A stretch of 52,387 nucleotides of DNA from Reyranella sp. (GCA_021732285.1 JAKFVH010000232.1:1-52387); one strand, 5' to 3'; counted from the stretch's first letter, positions 16,719-28,908 are shown. The notes: generated by a model not told the origin, from the letters alone. Numbers and translations: made by a program.

Positions 16719-17295
16719 ATGGTCATAAGCATCGCCCGAAGAACCTGCCTGCTGGCCCTGACCACGGGAGTGCTCGCCGCCAGCCTGCCCGCCCTGGCCC
16801 AGCCCGACTGGGTCACCGCGCTCCGCGGTGGCGGCTACGTCCTCGTCATGCGCCACGGCGCCACCCATCAGGACCAGGCCGACACCGACCCGCTCAATCT
16901 CGCCAACGTCGTCAAGCAGAGGCAGCTCAACGACGCCGGCCGGGCCAAGGCTCGGGAAATTGGTGCGGCCATGAAGAAACTCGGCATCCCGGTCGGCCAG
17001 GTGACCACCAGCCAGTATTTCCGCGCCATCGGGACCGGCCGCCTGCTGGGGTTCGGCGAGCCTCAGACCACGGCCGACGTCAGCGAGGGCGGCCAGGTCG
17101 TCACGCCGATCGAGAATAACCGGCGGACGGCGGCGCTGCGCAAGCTCGCGGCCACGGCGGTTCCCAGCACCAACGTCGTGGTGGTGAGCCACAAGCCCAA
17201 CATCCTGGACGCCTTCGGCTAGGACTGGTTCGACATCCGGCTACCGGCTGGTGGTGCGGGTGCAGGCCGACGAGTGGGTCAAGCTCGCCCAATAG
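16719..17295 (+). pseudogene. Histidine phosphatase family protein, C-terminus decayed
   Basis: The intact part, 16719-17222, encodes 167 residues: a signal peptide ending ALPALA, the phosphohistidine motif MRHGATH, and the second catalytic histidine in VVVSHKPNILDAFG. A TAG at 17220-17222 then interrupts it. In the same frame DWFDI follows, the expected continuation after a lysine (AAG to TAG), and from 17239 in the next frame GYRLVVRVQADEWVKLAQ and a stop at 17293-17295 give the expected family ending. So there is both a nonsense codon and an out-of-frame deletion of roughly ten residues. The truncated product retains both catalytic histidines but lacks the last strand. The start is supported by an AAGGGGGGG stretch. 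Confidence 0.7.
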
Positions 17296-17407
17296 GAAAA
17301 GAGGAAGCGGTCACAACCTTAACGCGCGGCAGACTGACGCATGCGCGCAACCTCGGCAACGAAGCAGGCAAGACGGTCGTTTGCCCACCCATGAGAAGGG
17401 AGGGCAT

Positions 17408-17641
17408 ATGCAGGAGTTCCTGGCCATCGTCGCGACCTTCGTTTTCGGGCTCAGCGTTACGGCGATAGTAGCGGCCGGCCTGGAACAGCGGCAGCTTGCC
17501 AACAGTCGTGTCAACGAGGATGCCGACGTCCGCGCCGGCATCATCAAGGTTACGGCGTCCGGCTATGCCGTCGCCCCTGTCCTGACCTCCGCCCCCATCG
17601 AGCTCGGTTTCCGGGCGGGTCGCCTGCGCACCGACATGTGA
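17408..17641 (+). CDS. Small hypothetical membrane-anchored protein
   Basis: A 77-residue protein with one N-terminal hydrophobic helix (FLAIVATFVFGLSVTAIVAA, residues 4-23) and a short polar tail rich in Arg and Val. GAGAAGGGAGGGC stands just before the ATG at 17408, a good ribosome site that favours this start over an ATG nine codons upstream. No family recognised. It sits between the decayed phosphatase and the flavoprotein gene, all rightward; 17642-17814 holds nothing else that I can support. Confidence 0.5.
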   Translation: MQEFLAIVATFVFGLSVTAIVAAGLEQRQLANSRVNEDADVRAGIIKVTASGYAVAPVLTSAPIELGFRAGRLRTDM

Positions 17642-17814
17642 CGCTGACGCCGGCCTGATTGGCCGAGGTCAACTGTCGGGAGGCCACGACGTTGCGAAGC
17701 CGCTGCTCGGCCAAAACGCAGCGGCCAGATGGAGTGAATTGGCAGCCCCTGCTCGCATCGCGAGGCGGCCTCCATTGACAATCTGTCGCCACGGCGGGCC
17801 CAATCGCCTGTCCC

Positions 17815-18996
17815 ATGAACGATGTCGGCCTCTCTGCTCGCCTGCCCGACCCCGTCGCCCGTGCCCGTACGCTCGGCCCGACGATCGCGGCCGTGGCCGA
17901 CGAAATCGAGAAACTCCAGGACTTCCCCGAGCCGCTGATCGGCGCGCTGCACGAGTCACGGCTGTTCCGCCTGCTGCTGCCGCGCTCGCTGGGCGGCGAG
18001 GAAGTCGAGCCCTGGGTCTATGTCGCGGCGATCGAGGAGATCGCGCGCCACGACGGCTCGCTGGGCTGGAACATGTTCGTCGCCAACAGCTCGGCCCTGA
18101 TCGCGCCCTTCATTCCCTTCGAGGCGGCGCGCACGATCTACGGCGATCCGCGCGGCCTGATCTCCTGGGGTCCGCCCAACCAGAACAAGCTTTTAGCCGC
18201 GCCGGGCGGCTACCGTGTCACCGGCGAATGGCATTTCTCCTCCGGATACCGCCAGGCCACCTGGATCGGCGCGCACGGCAACGTCCTCGAACCCGACGGC
18301 TCGCTGCGCCGCAACCGCTTCGGCCGGCCGACCGTGCGCACGGTCCTGATGCCCAAGGCGGAGACGAAGGCGATCCACAACTGGCACACGCTCGGCATGC
18401 GCGGCACGGCCTCCGAGGGCTACTCCGTCGCCGATGTCTTCGTGCCGGAAGCCTTCTCCGGCACGCGCGAGGATCCGACGCTGCGCCGCGACAAGGGCCC
18501 GCTCTATGCCTTCACCATGCAGGGCCTCTATGCCTGCGGCGTGGCGGCGGTGGCGCTCGGCATCGCCCGCGCCATGCTCGACGCCTTCATCGAGCTCGCC
18601 GCCACCAAGACGCCGCGCTACCTTGCGCGGCTCGCCGACAACCCCAGCGTCCAGTCCGACGTGGCGCGCCGCGAGGCCGACATCGGCTCGGCGCGCGCCT
18701 GGCTGGTCGAGATCTTGAAGGACGTGCACGGCCGCGCCGACGAGGTCGAGCCGATCGGCACGACCGACCGCGCCCGCGTGCGGCTCGCCTGCACGCAAGC
18801 CATCCACCAGGCCGAGAAGACGGCGGATTGGGTCTACAAGGCCGCCGGCACCTCGGCGATCTTCCTCGGCACGCCGTTCGAGCGGCGCTTCCGCGACATC
18901 CATACGCTGTCGCAGCAGATCCAGGCGCGCGAGGCGCATTTCGAGAACGTCGGCCGCATCCTGTTCAACGGCGATCCCGACGGCACGTTCATGTAG
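17815..18996 (+). CDS. Acyl-CoA dehydrogenase-family flavoprotein (possible flavin-dependent monooxygenase)
   Basis: A 393-residue protein of the acyl-CoA dehydrogenase fold. Visible elements are the N-terminal helical segment with LGGEEVEPWVYVAAIEEIARHDGSLGWNM, the middle beta domain with VTGEWHFSSGYRQATWIG, and NWHTLGMRGTASEGY, the conserved region before the C-terminal helices. The W-H-T-xG-M-R-G-T pattern, FSSG motif and lack of an obvious catalytic glutamate are typical of the HpaH/HsaA-like branch, which hydroxylates aromatic substrates with reduced flavin, rather than true acyl-CoA dehydrogenases. No reductase partner is nearby, so the substrate is unknown. It ends 10 bp before a convergent gene. 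Confidence 0.8.
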   Translation: MNDVGLSARLPDPVARARTLGPTIAAVADEIEKLQDFPEPLIGALHESRLFRLLLPRSLGGEEVEPWVYVAAIEEIARHDGSLGWNMFVANSSALIAPFIPFEAARTIYGDPRGLISWGPPNQNKLLAAPGGYRVTGEWHFSSGYRQATWIGAHGNVLEPDGSLRRNRFGRPTVRTVLMPKAETKAIHNWHTLGMRGTASEGYSVADVFVPEAFSGTREDPTLRRDKGPLYAFTMQGLYACGVAAVALGIARAMLDAFIELAATKTPRYLARLADNPSVQSDVARREADIGSARAWLVEILKDVHGRADEVEPIGTTDRARVRLACTQAIHQAEKTADWVYKAAGTSAIFLGTPFERRFRDIHTLSQQIQAREAHFENVGRILFNGDPDGTFM

Positions 18997-19006
18997 GCGA
19001 GTCCGC

Positions 19007-19486
19007 TCAACGGTTCAGCCGGTCGAGCGCCTCGATGTGCATCTTGTTGAAGCCGCTGAGACTCACCTCGGCGACGCCGCCAACACGGTCGGGGCCGCGG
19101 AACTCGAGCCGCAGGACCTCGCCCTGGTGCATGCTCTCGCGCAGCTGGCCGGCAACACGGCCGCGCAGCAGGCAGGCCTGGCCGGTGCACATGGCGAGCT
19201 CGTAGGCCTCGCCCTGGTCGACGCGGGCGACGATGCGCGAGGGCGCCGGCAGGCCGACGGCCAGGAACATGCCGCTGCCGACACGGTAGATGAATCCCAG
19301 GTGGTAGGCCGGATTGACGCTCTTCACCTCGACGGCCACTTCGCAGTCGCGTCTGTTTGAAATGCGATCGACGGCGCACTCGACGAACCATTCACCTTCG
19401 CTGGCCAACCGGTTTGGCGCTTGCGCGGAAAAAATACCGGTCGCGAGGACGACTCCCACCGTCCCCAACTTCCAAGTTGTGAACAT
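19007..19486 (-). CDS. Secreted IalB-like (invasion-associated locus B family) protein
   Basis: A 159-residue exported protein with an N-terminal signal (KLGTVGVVLATGIFSAQA). The mature part has WFVECAVDRISNRRDCEVAVEV, VGLPAPSRIVARVDQGEAYEL, then MCTGQACLLRG and a terminal SLSGFNKMHIEALDRL. This order (WxVxC, VxLP, C-xx-C, SLxGF) is that of the IalB family, small periplasmic beta proteins common in alphaproteobacteria with unclear function. The start at 19486 opens into an AT-rich stretch that should hold its promoter. Confidence 0.7.
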   Translation of the reverse strand: MFTTWKLGTVGVVLATGIFSAQAPNRLASEGEWFVECAVDRISNRRDCEVAVEVKSVNPAYHLGFIYRVGSGMFLAVGLPAPSRIVARVDQGEAYELAMCTGQACLLRGRVAGQLRESMHQGEVLRLEFRGPDRVGGVAEVSLSGFNKMHIEALDRLNR

Positions 19487-19774
19487 CCCCCAACCCCAAT
19501 AAATTTACGTCTGAAATTTGTTCAATAATGCTAACTATTTTAGCTAAAAGTCATTCGCAAAGCAAATTTTTCTCTTATAAACCAAAGAGATAGCGCAAAT
19601 GGTTGCTTATGCAAAAGAACGGAGTTTCCAGCTTTTACGAGGTTTCTCAATGAATAAAAGACAATATATAAAGTATTACATTAGTTGAATGCCGACAGTT
19701 AATTGCATCGTTGCAGTTTGGCTGGAGATAGAGTTTTGTGTTGTTGCACTCGTGCAATATTGCACTGCAGACCG
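19487..19774. other. AT-rich intergenic island upstream of the IalB-like gene
   Basis: About 290 bp with far lower GC than anything around it and no gene that can be supported; a 73-codon leftward frame crossing its right edge has no coding character. It contains runs such as AAATTTTTCTCTTATAAACC and many TTGCA-type half-sites near its right end. It lies immediately upstream of the IalB-like gene and downstream of the DUF2846 lipoprotein gene, so it probably contains the promoter of the former and may also be a binding site for nucleoid proteins. Confidence 0.6.
19744..19765. promoter_or_regulatory. Overlapping TTGCAC/GTGCAA inverted half-sites (candidate operator)
   Basis: The stretch contains TTGCAC-TC-GTGCAA and, sharing the middle half-site, the perfect 14-bp palindrome GTGCAATATTGCAC (19752-19765). 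Two more TTGCA sites lie at about 19703 and 19712. Such clustered inverted half-sites suggest a dimeric repressor or activator site, but no regulator gene is next to it. Confidence 0.35.
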
Positions 19775-20218
19775 TCATTGCGGCTCGACGCGCCGCGCGG
19801 AGCGCACAGCCGCCTGCCCCTGGTCGGGTGGCACTTCGGCGACCTCGCAGCCCGGCGACCAACCCCACTTGCTATTCATGGCCACCTCGACAAAACGCGT
19901 CTGGCCGCCCTGGATCTGCACCTGGCCATTGGCGGTGCTGTCGCCGACCTTGCAGGCGATGTCGATCGGGCCCGGTGGTCCTTCGACGCGGATGAAGGTG
20001 TTGTAGCCAAGCTGTGCGGCCGCGCCGCCCGCCAGACTGACGTCGAGCGGCCGCATCATGCCGAACAGGCCTGAGCGATAGACGTACAGGGCGCCGCGGT
20101 CCGGCGCCGGCTGATCGAAGCTCTTGGCTTGCCGGTCGGCCTGGGGCGACGCCGACGGGCTGCCGGCGCAGGCACCGAGCAAAAGCAGCAGGGATATCGG
20201 CAGGCCCAGGCGTCGCAT
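19775..20218 (-). CDS. DUF2846-like lipoprotein
   Basis: A 147-residue predicted outer-membrane or periplasmic lipoprotein. The N-terminus has a lipobox at LLGACAG, so lipidation of Cys17 is expected. The mature part shows ALYVYRSGLFGMMRPLDVSLAG, LGYNTFIRVEGPPGPIDIAC and a final Gly/Trp stretch, the layout of DUF2846 domains. Role unknown; relatives are often stress- or envelope-associated. GTGGAGGACACACG precedes the ATG at 20218, a strong ribosome site. It is followed downstream by the AT-rich island. Confidence 0.7.
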   Translation of the reverse strand: MRRLGLPISLLLLLGACAGSPSASPQADRQAKSFDQPAPDRGALYVYRSGLFGMMRPLDVSLAGGAAAQLGYNTFIRVEGPPGPIDIACKVGDSTANGQVQIQGGQTRFVEVAMNSKWGWSPGCEVAEVPPDQGQAAVRSARRVEPQ

Positions 20219-20266
20219 CGTGTGTCCTCCACACGCTTCAACGCACCAAGTGCCGCGAGGCTCCCG

Positions 20267-21730
20267 TCAGACCACCCGTCCCGCAGCGGCCGTGATGCGG
20301 CCGGCGCGGCGCGCCTTGTCGAGGGCGGCGTGGTCCTGCTCGGTCTGCTTGGCGTAGGCCAACGCAAACTTGGCGATCGCCTCGTCGAGCGTGGCGGAGG
20401 TGCCGCAGTAGCCCGCGATCATCGCCGGATCACCCGACTTGGCATGGGCCAGGGCGAGGGCCCAGCCGCACAGGCCGCAATACTCGACCAGCCGGCCGAC
20501 GCCGTCGTGGTCACCCTCGGCGAAGGTGGCGCTGCCCTTCATGTCGGCGAGCTGGCGGATGTAGAAGTGCTTGCCCTCGGCCTCGCCCCAGCCGAGGAAG
20601 ATGTCGGGCGAGCCCTGCGTAGCGCGCTGCCCCACGACCACGCGCTGGCCCTCGTTGGTGGTGCCCATGGGAACGCTCACATACGGTGCGAGCACCGAGC
20701 GCTTGGCCTCCTTGACCTGCAGGAACAGCGGATCGTCCTCGTCGACGCCCTGCAGCAGCATGACCCAGCAGGCGGTGCCGACACTGCCCACGCCCACCAC
20801 CTTGCGCGCCGCGTCGATGATGCGATAGCGCGCCAGCAGGCGGCGGCGATCGAGCGACAGGGACTCGATGTAGGCGCCCAGCATCTCGTCCATCGCGTCG
20901 CGGATCGGCATGCCCTTGTCGCTGTGGGTCTCGCGCACGATCAGTGGCAGGTCCTCGACGATGCGCGGCTCGCCGCCCACCATCTCTGTGAGCTTGTCGA
21001 ACGAGCGGATATGTCCCTTGGCCCGTGCCTTGGCGATCGTGCGCTCGGCGTCGCGCCGCACGCGCGGCGACAGGGCATCGAGCACGCGCTGCTCGTCGAT
21101 CGAGTCGTACCAGACCTCCAGGTAGCTCATCTCGGCGTAGCGACGCATCCGCCGGCGATAGCTTTCCACGCACGCCGCCGCCGCGTCGGCCGCCTCGGCC
21201 TTGCCGCCGCCCATGAAGCGCGCCGCGACCGCGGCGCTGGCGGCCAGGCGCTTGAGATCCCACTCCCATGGTCCGGGATGGACCTCGTCGAAATCGTTGA
21301 TGGCGAACACCAGGTTGCGCTCGGCCGAGGCATAGACGCCGAAGTTGGCGACATGCATGTCGCCGCACGCCGCCACCGACAGCCCCGTCACGGGCGTGCG
21401 CGACAGATCGTCGGCCATGACCGCTGCCGAGCCGCGCAGGAAAGCGAAGGGTGAGGCGAGCATGCGCGCGTAGCGCACCGGCACCAGCTTCTGGATGCGC
21501 TCGGCGTTCTGCTTCTCGAGGATGGCGATGGGATCGGGACGGCCGTCGGGCTCGTAGGCCGCATGGTTGGTCCGCGGCACGCGCTCGCGCAGCGCCTTGC
21601 CGGCCGCCAGCCGCTCGGCGACCGACGGCCTCTTCGCCTGGAAGACATCGGCGAGATGGCCGCGCTCCTGTCCGGACAGCAGCCGGTAGTAGCTTGGATC
21701 GATATTGCCTTTCAGGTCGATGACAGCCAC
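20267..21730 (-). CDS. DUF2252 family protein
   Basis: A 487-residue cytoplasmic protein with clear DUF2252 motifs: RYARMLASPFAFLRGSA, VAACGDMHVANFGVYAS, VFAINDFDEVHPGPWEWDLK, and RKVVGVGSVGT. The D-x-H-x-x-N and DFDE motifs resemble the catalytic loop and DFG of aminoglycoside-phosphotransferase-like kinases, so it is probably a kinase-like enzyme, but no substrate is known. Length fits the family (about 420-490). The start at 21730 gives MAVIDLKGNIDPSYY. It ends 48 bp before the lipoprotein gene on the same strand. Confidence 0.85.
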   Translation of the reverse strand: MAVIDLKGNIDPSYYRLLSGQERGHLADVFQAKRPSVAERLAAGKALRERVPRTNHAAYEPDGRPDPIAILEKQNAERIQKLVPVRYARMLASPFAFLRGSAAVMADDLSRTPVTGLSVAACGDMHVANFGVYASAERNLVFAINDFDEVHPGPWEWDLKRLAASAAVAARFMGGGKAEAADAAAACVESYRRRMRRYAEMSYLEVWYDSIDEQRVLDALSPRVRRDAERTIAKARAKGHIRSFDKLTEMVGGEPRIVEDLPLIVRETHSDKGMPIRDAMDEMLGAYIESLSLDRRRLLARYRIIDAARKVVGVGSVGTACWVMLLQGVDEDDPLFLQVKEAKRSVLAPYVSVPMGTTNEGQRVVVGQRATQGSPDIFLGWGEAEGKHFYIRQLADMKGSATFAEGDHDGVGRLVEYCGLCGWALALAHAKSGDPAMIAGYCGTSATLDEAIAKFALAYAKQTEQDHAALDKARRAGRITAAAGRVV

Positions 21731-21768
21731 GCGCGCCCTCCACTGTCCCGTGGGGGCAGCCTAGCAGA

Positions 21769-22182
21769 TCAACCCGGCGGCGGCGTGGCGTGGATAGTGA
21801 CCGTGTTGCAGCCGCTGCCCTGCCAGCGATACGACTGGGTGTTGCCCTTGGTGACCGTCTATTCGACGATGCAGCCCTGTCGTACCAGGGTGGGCGGAAA
21901 GCCGCCGATCGGCATCCATACGCCCCAGCCGATGCGCTGGTAGGTCGGCGCCCAGCCGCCGGCAATGTAGGACGTGTCCCAGCGCCATTGCAGGATCTTG
22001 GTGTCCTCGTCGAGCTGGTAGCTGTTGTCGGGGATGCGGCCCATGCCGCCCAGCAGGGCGCGCTCGTTGCTGCCGGCCATCTCGCGCAGCCTCACGTCGA
22101 ATTCCTGGTTGGTCTGCCCGGCGCAAGCGGCGGCTAGCCAGAGCAGCAGAAGGGCGACGACGTCCCGAATGGCGGCACGCAT
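21769..22182 (-). pseudogene. Small lipoprotein gene interrupted by an in-frame amber codon
   Basis: From the ATG at 22182 the frame encodes 107 residues with a lipobox (LAAACAG), SYQLDEDTKILQWRWDTSYI and PPTLVRQGCIVE, and then meets TAG at 21859-21861. The same frame continues without another stop for 29 codons (TVTKGNTQSYRWQGSGCNTV, then TIHATPPPG) to a TGA at 21769. The continuation supplies a second cysteine and a W-x-G-x-x-C pattern typical of such small lipoproteins, so the TAG most likely replaced a tryptophan or glutamine codon. It could be a recent nonsense mutation or an assembly error; a shortened product may still be made. Confidence 0.6.
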
Positions 22183-22260
22183 GCAACACTCCGCTCGCTA
22201 CCGAGAACGAGGGTGCGCTGCGTTGCGCGCGCGGGTCAAGGGCGGGTAAATGACACCGTC

Positions 22261-23571
22261 GTGAGCCGCGGGGGAGCATTGAGGGGACTGGTCTTTTTCC
22301 TGTTCGCAGCGTTGCTCGTCTGGGGACAGTTCCAGCGCACCTACACGGATTCCGAGCGCTACGGCCGTTACGCCGACCTCATGCCGTCGGACTGGAAGGC
22401 CACCAACGTATGGCTGGCCGCCGCCGACTGCGCCCTCGAGCGCGGCGCCTGGCTCGCGGTCTGCGAACAGGGGAAGCTGGTGCCGATGTCGGAGCGCGCC
22501 ATCGCCGACGATCCCGGCCATGCGCTGCTGCTCGGCCTGTGGTCGGTGACGACGCGCCGGCATGCCGACCTGATCGACGTCGCCCGCCTCAACACGCTTA
22601 CCGACACGCTCGGGATCTTGATGCTGGCCGGCCTGCTGTTCGCGCTGCGCGCCTACGTGACGTCGGTCGTGCTGCTGTGGAAGGGGCCGATCGAATATCT
22701 CGGCTGGATGGGCACCTCGCCGCACTGGGCCTACATCGGCCTGGTGAGCCTCGCCGCCGTGCTGCCGATGGCGCTGGCGGCGCGCGAGATGGACCTGCTG
22801 TCCAGGCGCGCGGCCAACCTGTGGATCGCCGCGGGTATCGTCTTCCTCAGCGTAGCGACACTGCTGCGCGAATCGATCGGCATGATGGGGCTGATGGTCA
22901 CCGCCGCGGTGGTGATCGTCCTGCTGGCGCGCCGCTTCCGCCCTGCCCCGCTGCTGCTGGTCGGCATGCTGGCGGTGCTCGCCTTCACGACGCCGCGATG
23001 GGTGGTGATGGCGCGCGATGCCGCCTTCGACATGCAGAAGGCGGAGCGGCTGGCGACGCACGGGCTGTCACATACGCTCTATCTCGGGCTGGGATTCGTC
23101 GAGAACAAGTGGGGCATCCGTTACGACGACGACTACGGCGAGGAGATTGCGGGCAAGGCCGGCGTCGTGTGGTGCTCGCCGGAATACTTCCGCCTGATGT
23201 GGCAACTCTATCTCGGACGCTGGGCCGAGGACCCCGTCGAGGTGGCGCGCATTTACGTCGAGAAGGCGTGGATGCTGCTCGGCACGCCGACGCTCTATCC
23301 CGGACCGCCGTTCGGCATCGTGCTGGCGATCGCGTTGGTCCATTTCCTGTTGGCGACGGCGTTCGGCGCCTGGCAGCGACTGGATTTCAAGCAGGGGCTG
23401 GTGATCGAAGGCGTGGCGGTAGCCTTCGCTGGCCTGTTCCTCGCCCAGGCCATGGCCGCCCTGCCCAGCCACAACTACGCCATGCCGGTGAACGCCTTCG
23501 TGCTGGTGCTGCTGGGCGTGATCGTCGAGTTTTTTGCTCGCGGCCTACTGTGGGTGAGACGGGCGTTCTAG
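22261..23571 (+). CDS. Polytopic membrane protein of unknown function
   Basis: A 436-residue inner-membrane protein with roughly nine or ten hydrophobic helices: one at the very start (GLVFFLFAALLVWGQF), a hydrophilic loop of about 90 residues with RYGRYADLMPSDW and two cysteines, then a series of helices and a large central loop with ENKWGIRYDDDYG. The layout, with a first periplasmic loop, resembles multi-span glycosyltransferase-like or O-antigen-type proteins, but no diagnostic motif is visible. The GTG at 22261 is the likelier start; another in-frame GTG at 22213 would add 16 residues. No clear ribosome site precedes either. Confidence 0.6.
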   Translation: MSRGGALRGLVFFLFAALLVWGQFQRTYTDSERYGRYADLMPSDWKATNVWLAAADCALERGAWLAVCEQGKLVPMSERAIADDPGHALLLGLWSVTTRRHADLIDVARLNTLTDTLGILMLAGLLFALRAYVTSVVLLWKGPIEYLGWMGTSPHWAYIGLVSLAAVLPMALAAREMDLLSRRAANLWIAAGIVFLSVATLLRESIGMMGLMVTAAVVIVLLARRFRPAPLLLVGMLAVLAFTTPRWVVMARDAAFDMQKAERLATHGLSHTLYLGLGFVENKWGIRYDDDYGEEIAGKAGVVWCSPEYFRLMWQLYLGRWAEDPVEVARIYVEKAWMLLGTPTLYPGPPFGIVLAIALVHFLLATAFGAWQRLDFKQGLVIEGVAVAFAGLFLAQAMAALPSHNYAMPVNAFVLVLLGVIVEFFARGLLWVRRAF

Positions 23572-23639
23572 TCTTCCGGACCGCGCGCATCCTGCGCGCT
23601 CATGATCATGAGCGCGCAGGATGCGCGCGGTCCGGAAGA
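23572..23639. repeat. Perfect 68-bp palindrome, CGGACCGCG/TCATGA family, copy 3
   Basis: Every base pairs: the left half runs TCTTCCGGACCGCGCGCATC through CTGCGCGCTCATGA and the right half is its exact reverse complement. It begins on the final bases of the membrane-protein gene's stop codon region and ends 3 bp before the 3' end of the convergent lipoprotein gene. Placed between two convergent genes, it may act as a bidirectional transcription end or processing site, though no U-run follows. Confidence 0.9.
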
Positions 23640-23642
23640 AAA

Positions 23643-24004
23643 CTACTTGCTCGTGTTGAACGTCGACACCCGGTTCCACCAGGAACTGACCGCGTTCTGG
23701 TTCTTGGGCGCCCAGCCGCGCGCTTCCATGCAGCGCGCCGTCATGCGGTCGACGTTGTTCTTGTAGCCCTGGTTGTCCATGGTCTTGTAAAGGTCCTGCT
23801 GGCCGAAGCGCTCGCGCTCGCCCGAAAACACCGCCCGGCGCTGGTCCTCGACGTCGCGCTCGCTCTGGGCCTGCGAGCGGACCTGGGCGCGGCACTGCGC
23901 CTCGTCCTTGGCCATCTGGTCGGCGTTCTTGCCTTCCATGGAGAAGTCTTTCGGCGCGCATGCCATCGTCGCGAGGGCGAGAGCCGCGAGGAGGACCAGG
24001 CCCC

Positions 24005-24008
<4 letters not shown>
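23643..24008 (-). CDS. Hypothetical exported protein, possible lipoprotein
   Basis: A 121-residue protein with a signal sequence ([13 protein letters not shown]) and a cysteine at residue 17, which makes a non-ideal lipobox. The mature part is charged and helical ([18 protein letters not shown]), has two further cysteines and ends [13 protein letters not shown]. No family recognised. Its ATG shares ATGA with the alaS stop, so it is translationally coupled to alaS, although the functional link is obscure. Confidence 0.6.
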
Positions 24009-26674
<2,666 letters not shown>

Positions 26675-26730
26675 GCGCTGCTTGTAGCGTGTGGGCCAAG
26701 CCTTCGTCCAGAACGGGGACCTGCCGGAAA

Positions 26731-27426
26731 ATGGCCGAATCGGCCCATTCCACCGCAACTTTACGCCTCACGATGGGCGATCTCCGGATCGTCCATCCGA
26801 TCACGGTGCCGAACGCAGCGGTTCCCGCGGCTGAGATCGTGCCCGCCCTGCAGGGTTTGGTGAACGCGGTCGTCGAGGCGGCAGAGAGGGGCAAGGCGAT
26901 CTCCTGCCGCAAGGGCTGCGGCGCGTGCTGCCGCCAGCTCGTGCCGGTGTCGCGCACGGAGGGTGAGCGGTTGCTGCGGGTGGTCGAGGCGATGTCGGTC
27001 GAGCGACGCGAGATCCTGAAGGCGAAGTTCGCGGCGGCAGAGGCTGCGATCGAAGCGGCGGGGTTGAAGGAGCACAAAGGGCGCAGCGACCGTGAACTGT
27101 CGACGACCTACTTCGCGATGGGCGTGCCCTGCCCCTTTCTCGAGGACGAAAGCTGCTCGATCCATCCCGAGCGGCCGCTGGTCTGTCGCGAGTATCTGGT
27201 GACGTCACCGGCCGCGCTGTGCGCCGGGCCCAGCCAAGAAGGCGTGACGCCGGTGGCGGTGCCCAAGGTGTCGATGGCGGCGCGCGGGCTGCAGGAGGAT
27301 GGAGACGACTGGTTTCCGTTGGCTCTGCTGATGGCGTGGGCGCGTACACGGCCGCGCAAGGCGGCGAAGCGGACCGGACCGGTGTGGGTGCAGCGCTTCT
27401 TGAAGCGGCTTTCGTCGGGCGGGTAG
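26731..27426 (+). CDS. YkgJ family cysteine-cluster protein
   Basis: A 231-residue protein with the Zn/Fe-chelating cysteine cluster of the YkgJ/CxxCxxCC family: [17 protein letters not shown] near residue 70 and [26 protein letters not shown] in the second half. Such proteins are thought to bind a metal or iron-sulfur cluster; no enzymatic role is established. The start at 26731 is preferred to one 14 codons upstream because the preceding codons show no conservation. It sits between alaS and recA on the opposite strand, diverging from alaS with 56 bp between starts, and so interrupts a gene order that is otherwise common. Confidence 0.75.
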   Translation: MAESAHSTATLRLTMGDLRIVHPITVPNAAVPAAEIVPALQGLVNAVVEAAERGKAISCRKGCGACCRQLVPVSRTEGERLLRVVEAMSVERREILKAKFAAAEAAIEAAGLKEHKGRSDRELSTTYFAMGVPCPFLEDESCSIHPERPLVCREYLVTSPAALCAGPSQEGVTPVAVPKVSMAARGLQEDGDDWFPLALLMAWARTRPRKAAKRTGPVWVQRFLKRLSSGG

Positions 27427-27489
27427 CAGCGTCGGGATTCGTTCGGCACGGTGCGGGCTACCGCGCATATGAATGCGCTTACGCCCGCT

Positions 27490-27532
27490 CGGCCCATTTT
27501 CTTTTGCGCGTAGCGCAAAAGAAAATGGGCCG
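27490..27532. repeat. Perfect 20-bp-stem hairpin between ykgJ-like gene and recA
   Basis: CGGCCCATTTTCTTTTGCGC and its exact reverse complement flank a 3-base GTA loop. It lies 64 bp beyond the stop of the rightward YkgJ-like gene and about 160 bp beyond the recA stop on the other strand. The A/T runs are inside the stem, so in RNA from either strand it would form a very stable helix; it may end transcription in both directions, but a U-tract after the stem is missing. Confidence 0.8.
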
Positions 27533-27612
27533 GTGCTGCGCGTGGGGGTACAGCACCGGCCCGGCGACAGGAGACAGGGGGATCCTTGTCGCGAAACCTG
27601 GGCAAAGTCTCT

Positions 27613-27686
27613 CTGTCATCCCGAGGCGATAGCCCCAGGGATCTTCGGCTGCGAGTAAAGGTCCCTCGCTACGCTCGGGATGACAG
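27613..27686. repeat. GTCATCCCGA/TCGGGATGAC palindromic repeat, copy 2
   Basis: CTGTCATCCCGAGGCGAT at the left and CGCTACGCTCGGGATGACAG at the right form the outer arms; the inner parts (CCCAGGGATC versus AAAGGTCCCTCG) are less well matched than in the other copies. It ends 10 bp before the recA stop codon, so recA mRNA probably carries it as a 3' stem-loop. Confidence 0.75.
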
Positions 27687-27695
27687 CGAGGAGCG

Positions 27696-28766
<1,071 letters not shown>

Positions 28767-28908
28767 TGGCTGCCTCCTTGTTCTCCCACGCCCCTGTCGG
28801 GAGCGGCAATGCGGATAAGTCCGCCGGGGGTGGTGCCAATGTACCTATTTTGTTCCGGACGACAAGGGGGCAAATAACCCCCTGATAAAACTAATGTTCT
28901 TGACACAA

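Noticed and set aside
19647..19868. A 73-codon leftward frame crossing the AT-rich island and the end of the DUF2846 gene
   Set aside because: It overlaps a supported gene in another register, changes composition abruptly and has no ribosome site.
17220..21861. Reassignment of TAG to an amino acid, suggested by two genes with in-frame TAG
   Set aside because: TAG is the ordinary stop of livF, livK and the GT2-GtrA gene here, and one of the two interrupted genes also has a frame-shifting deletion, so decay is simpler.
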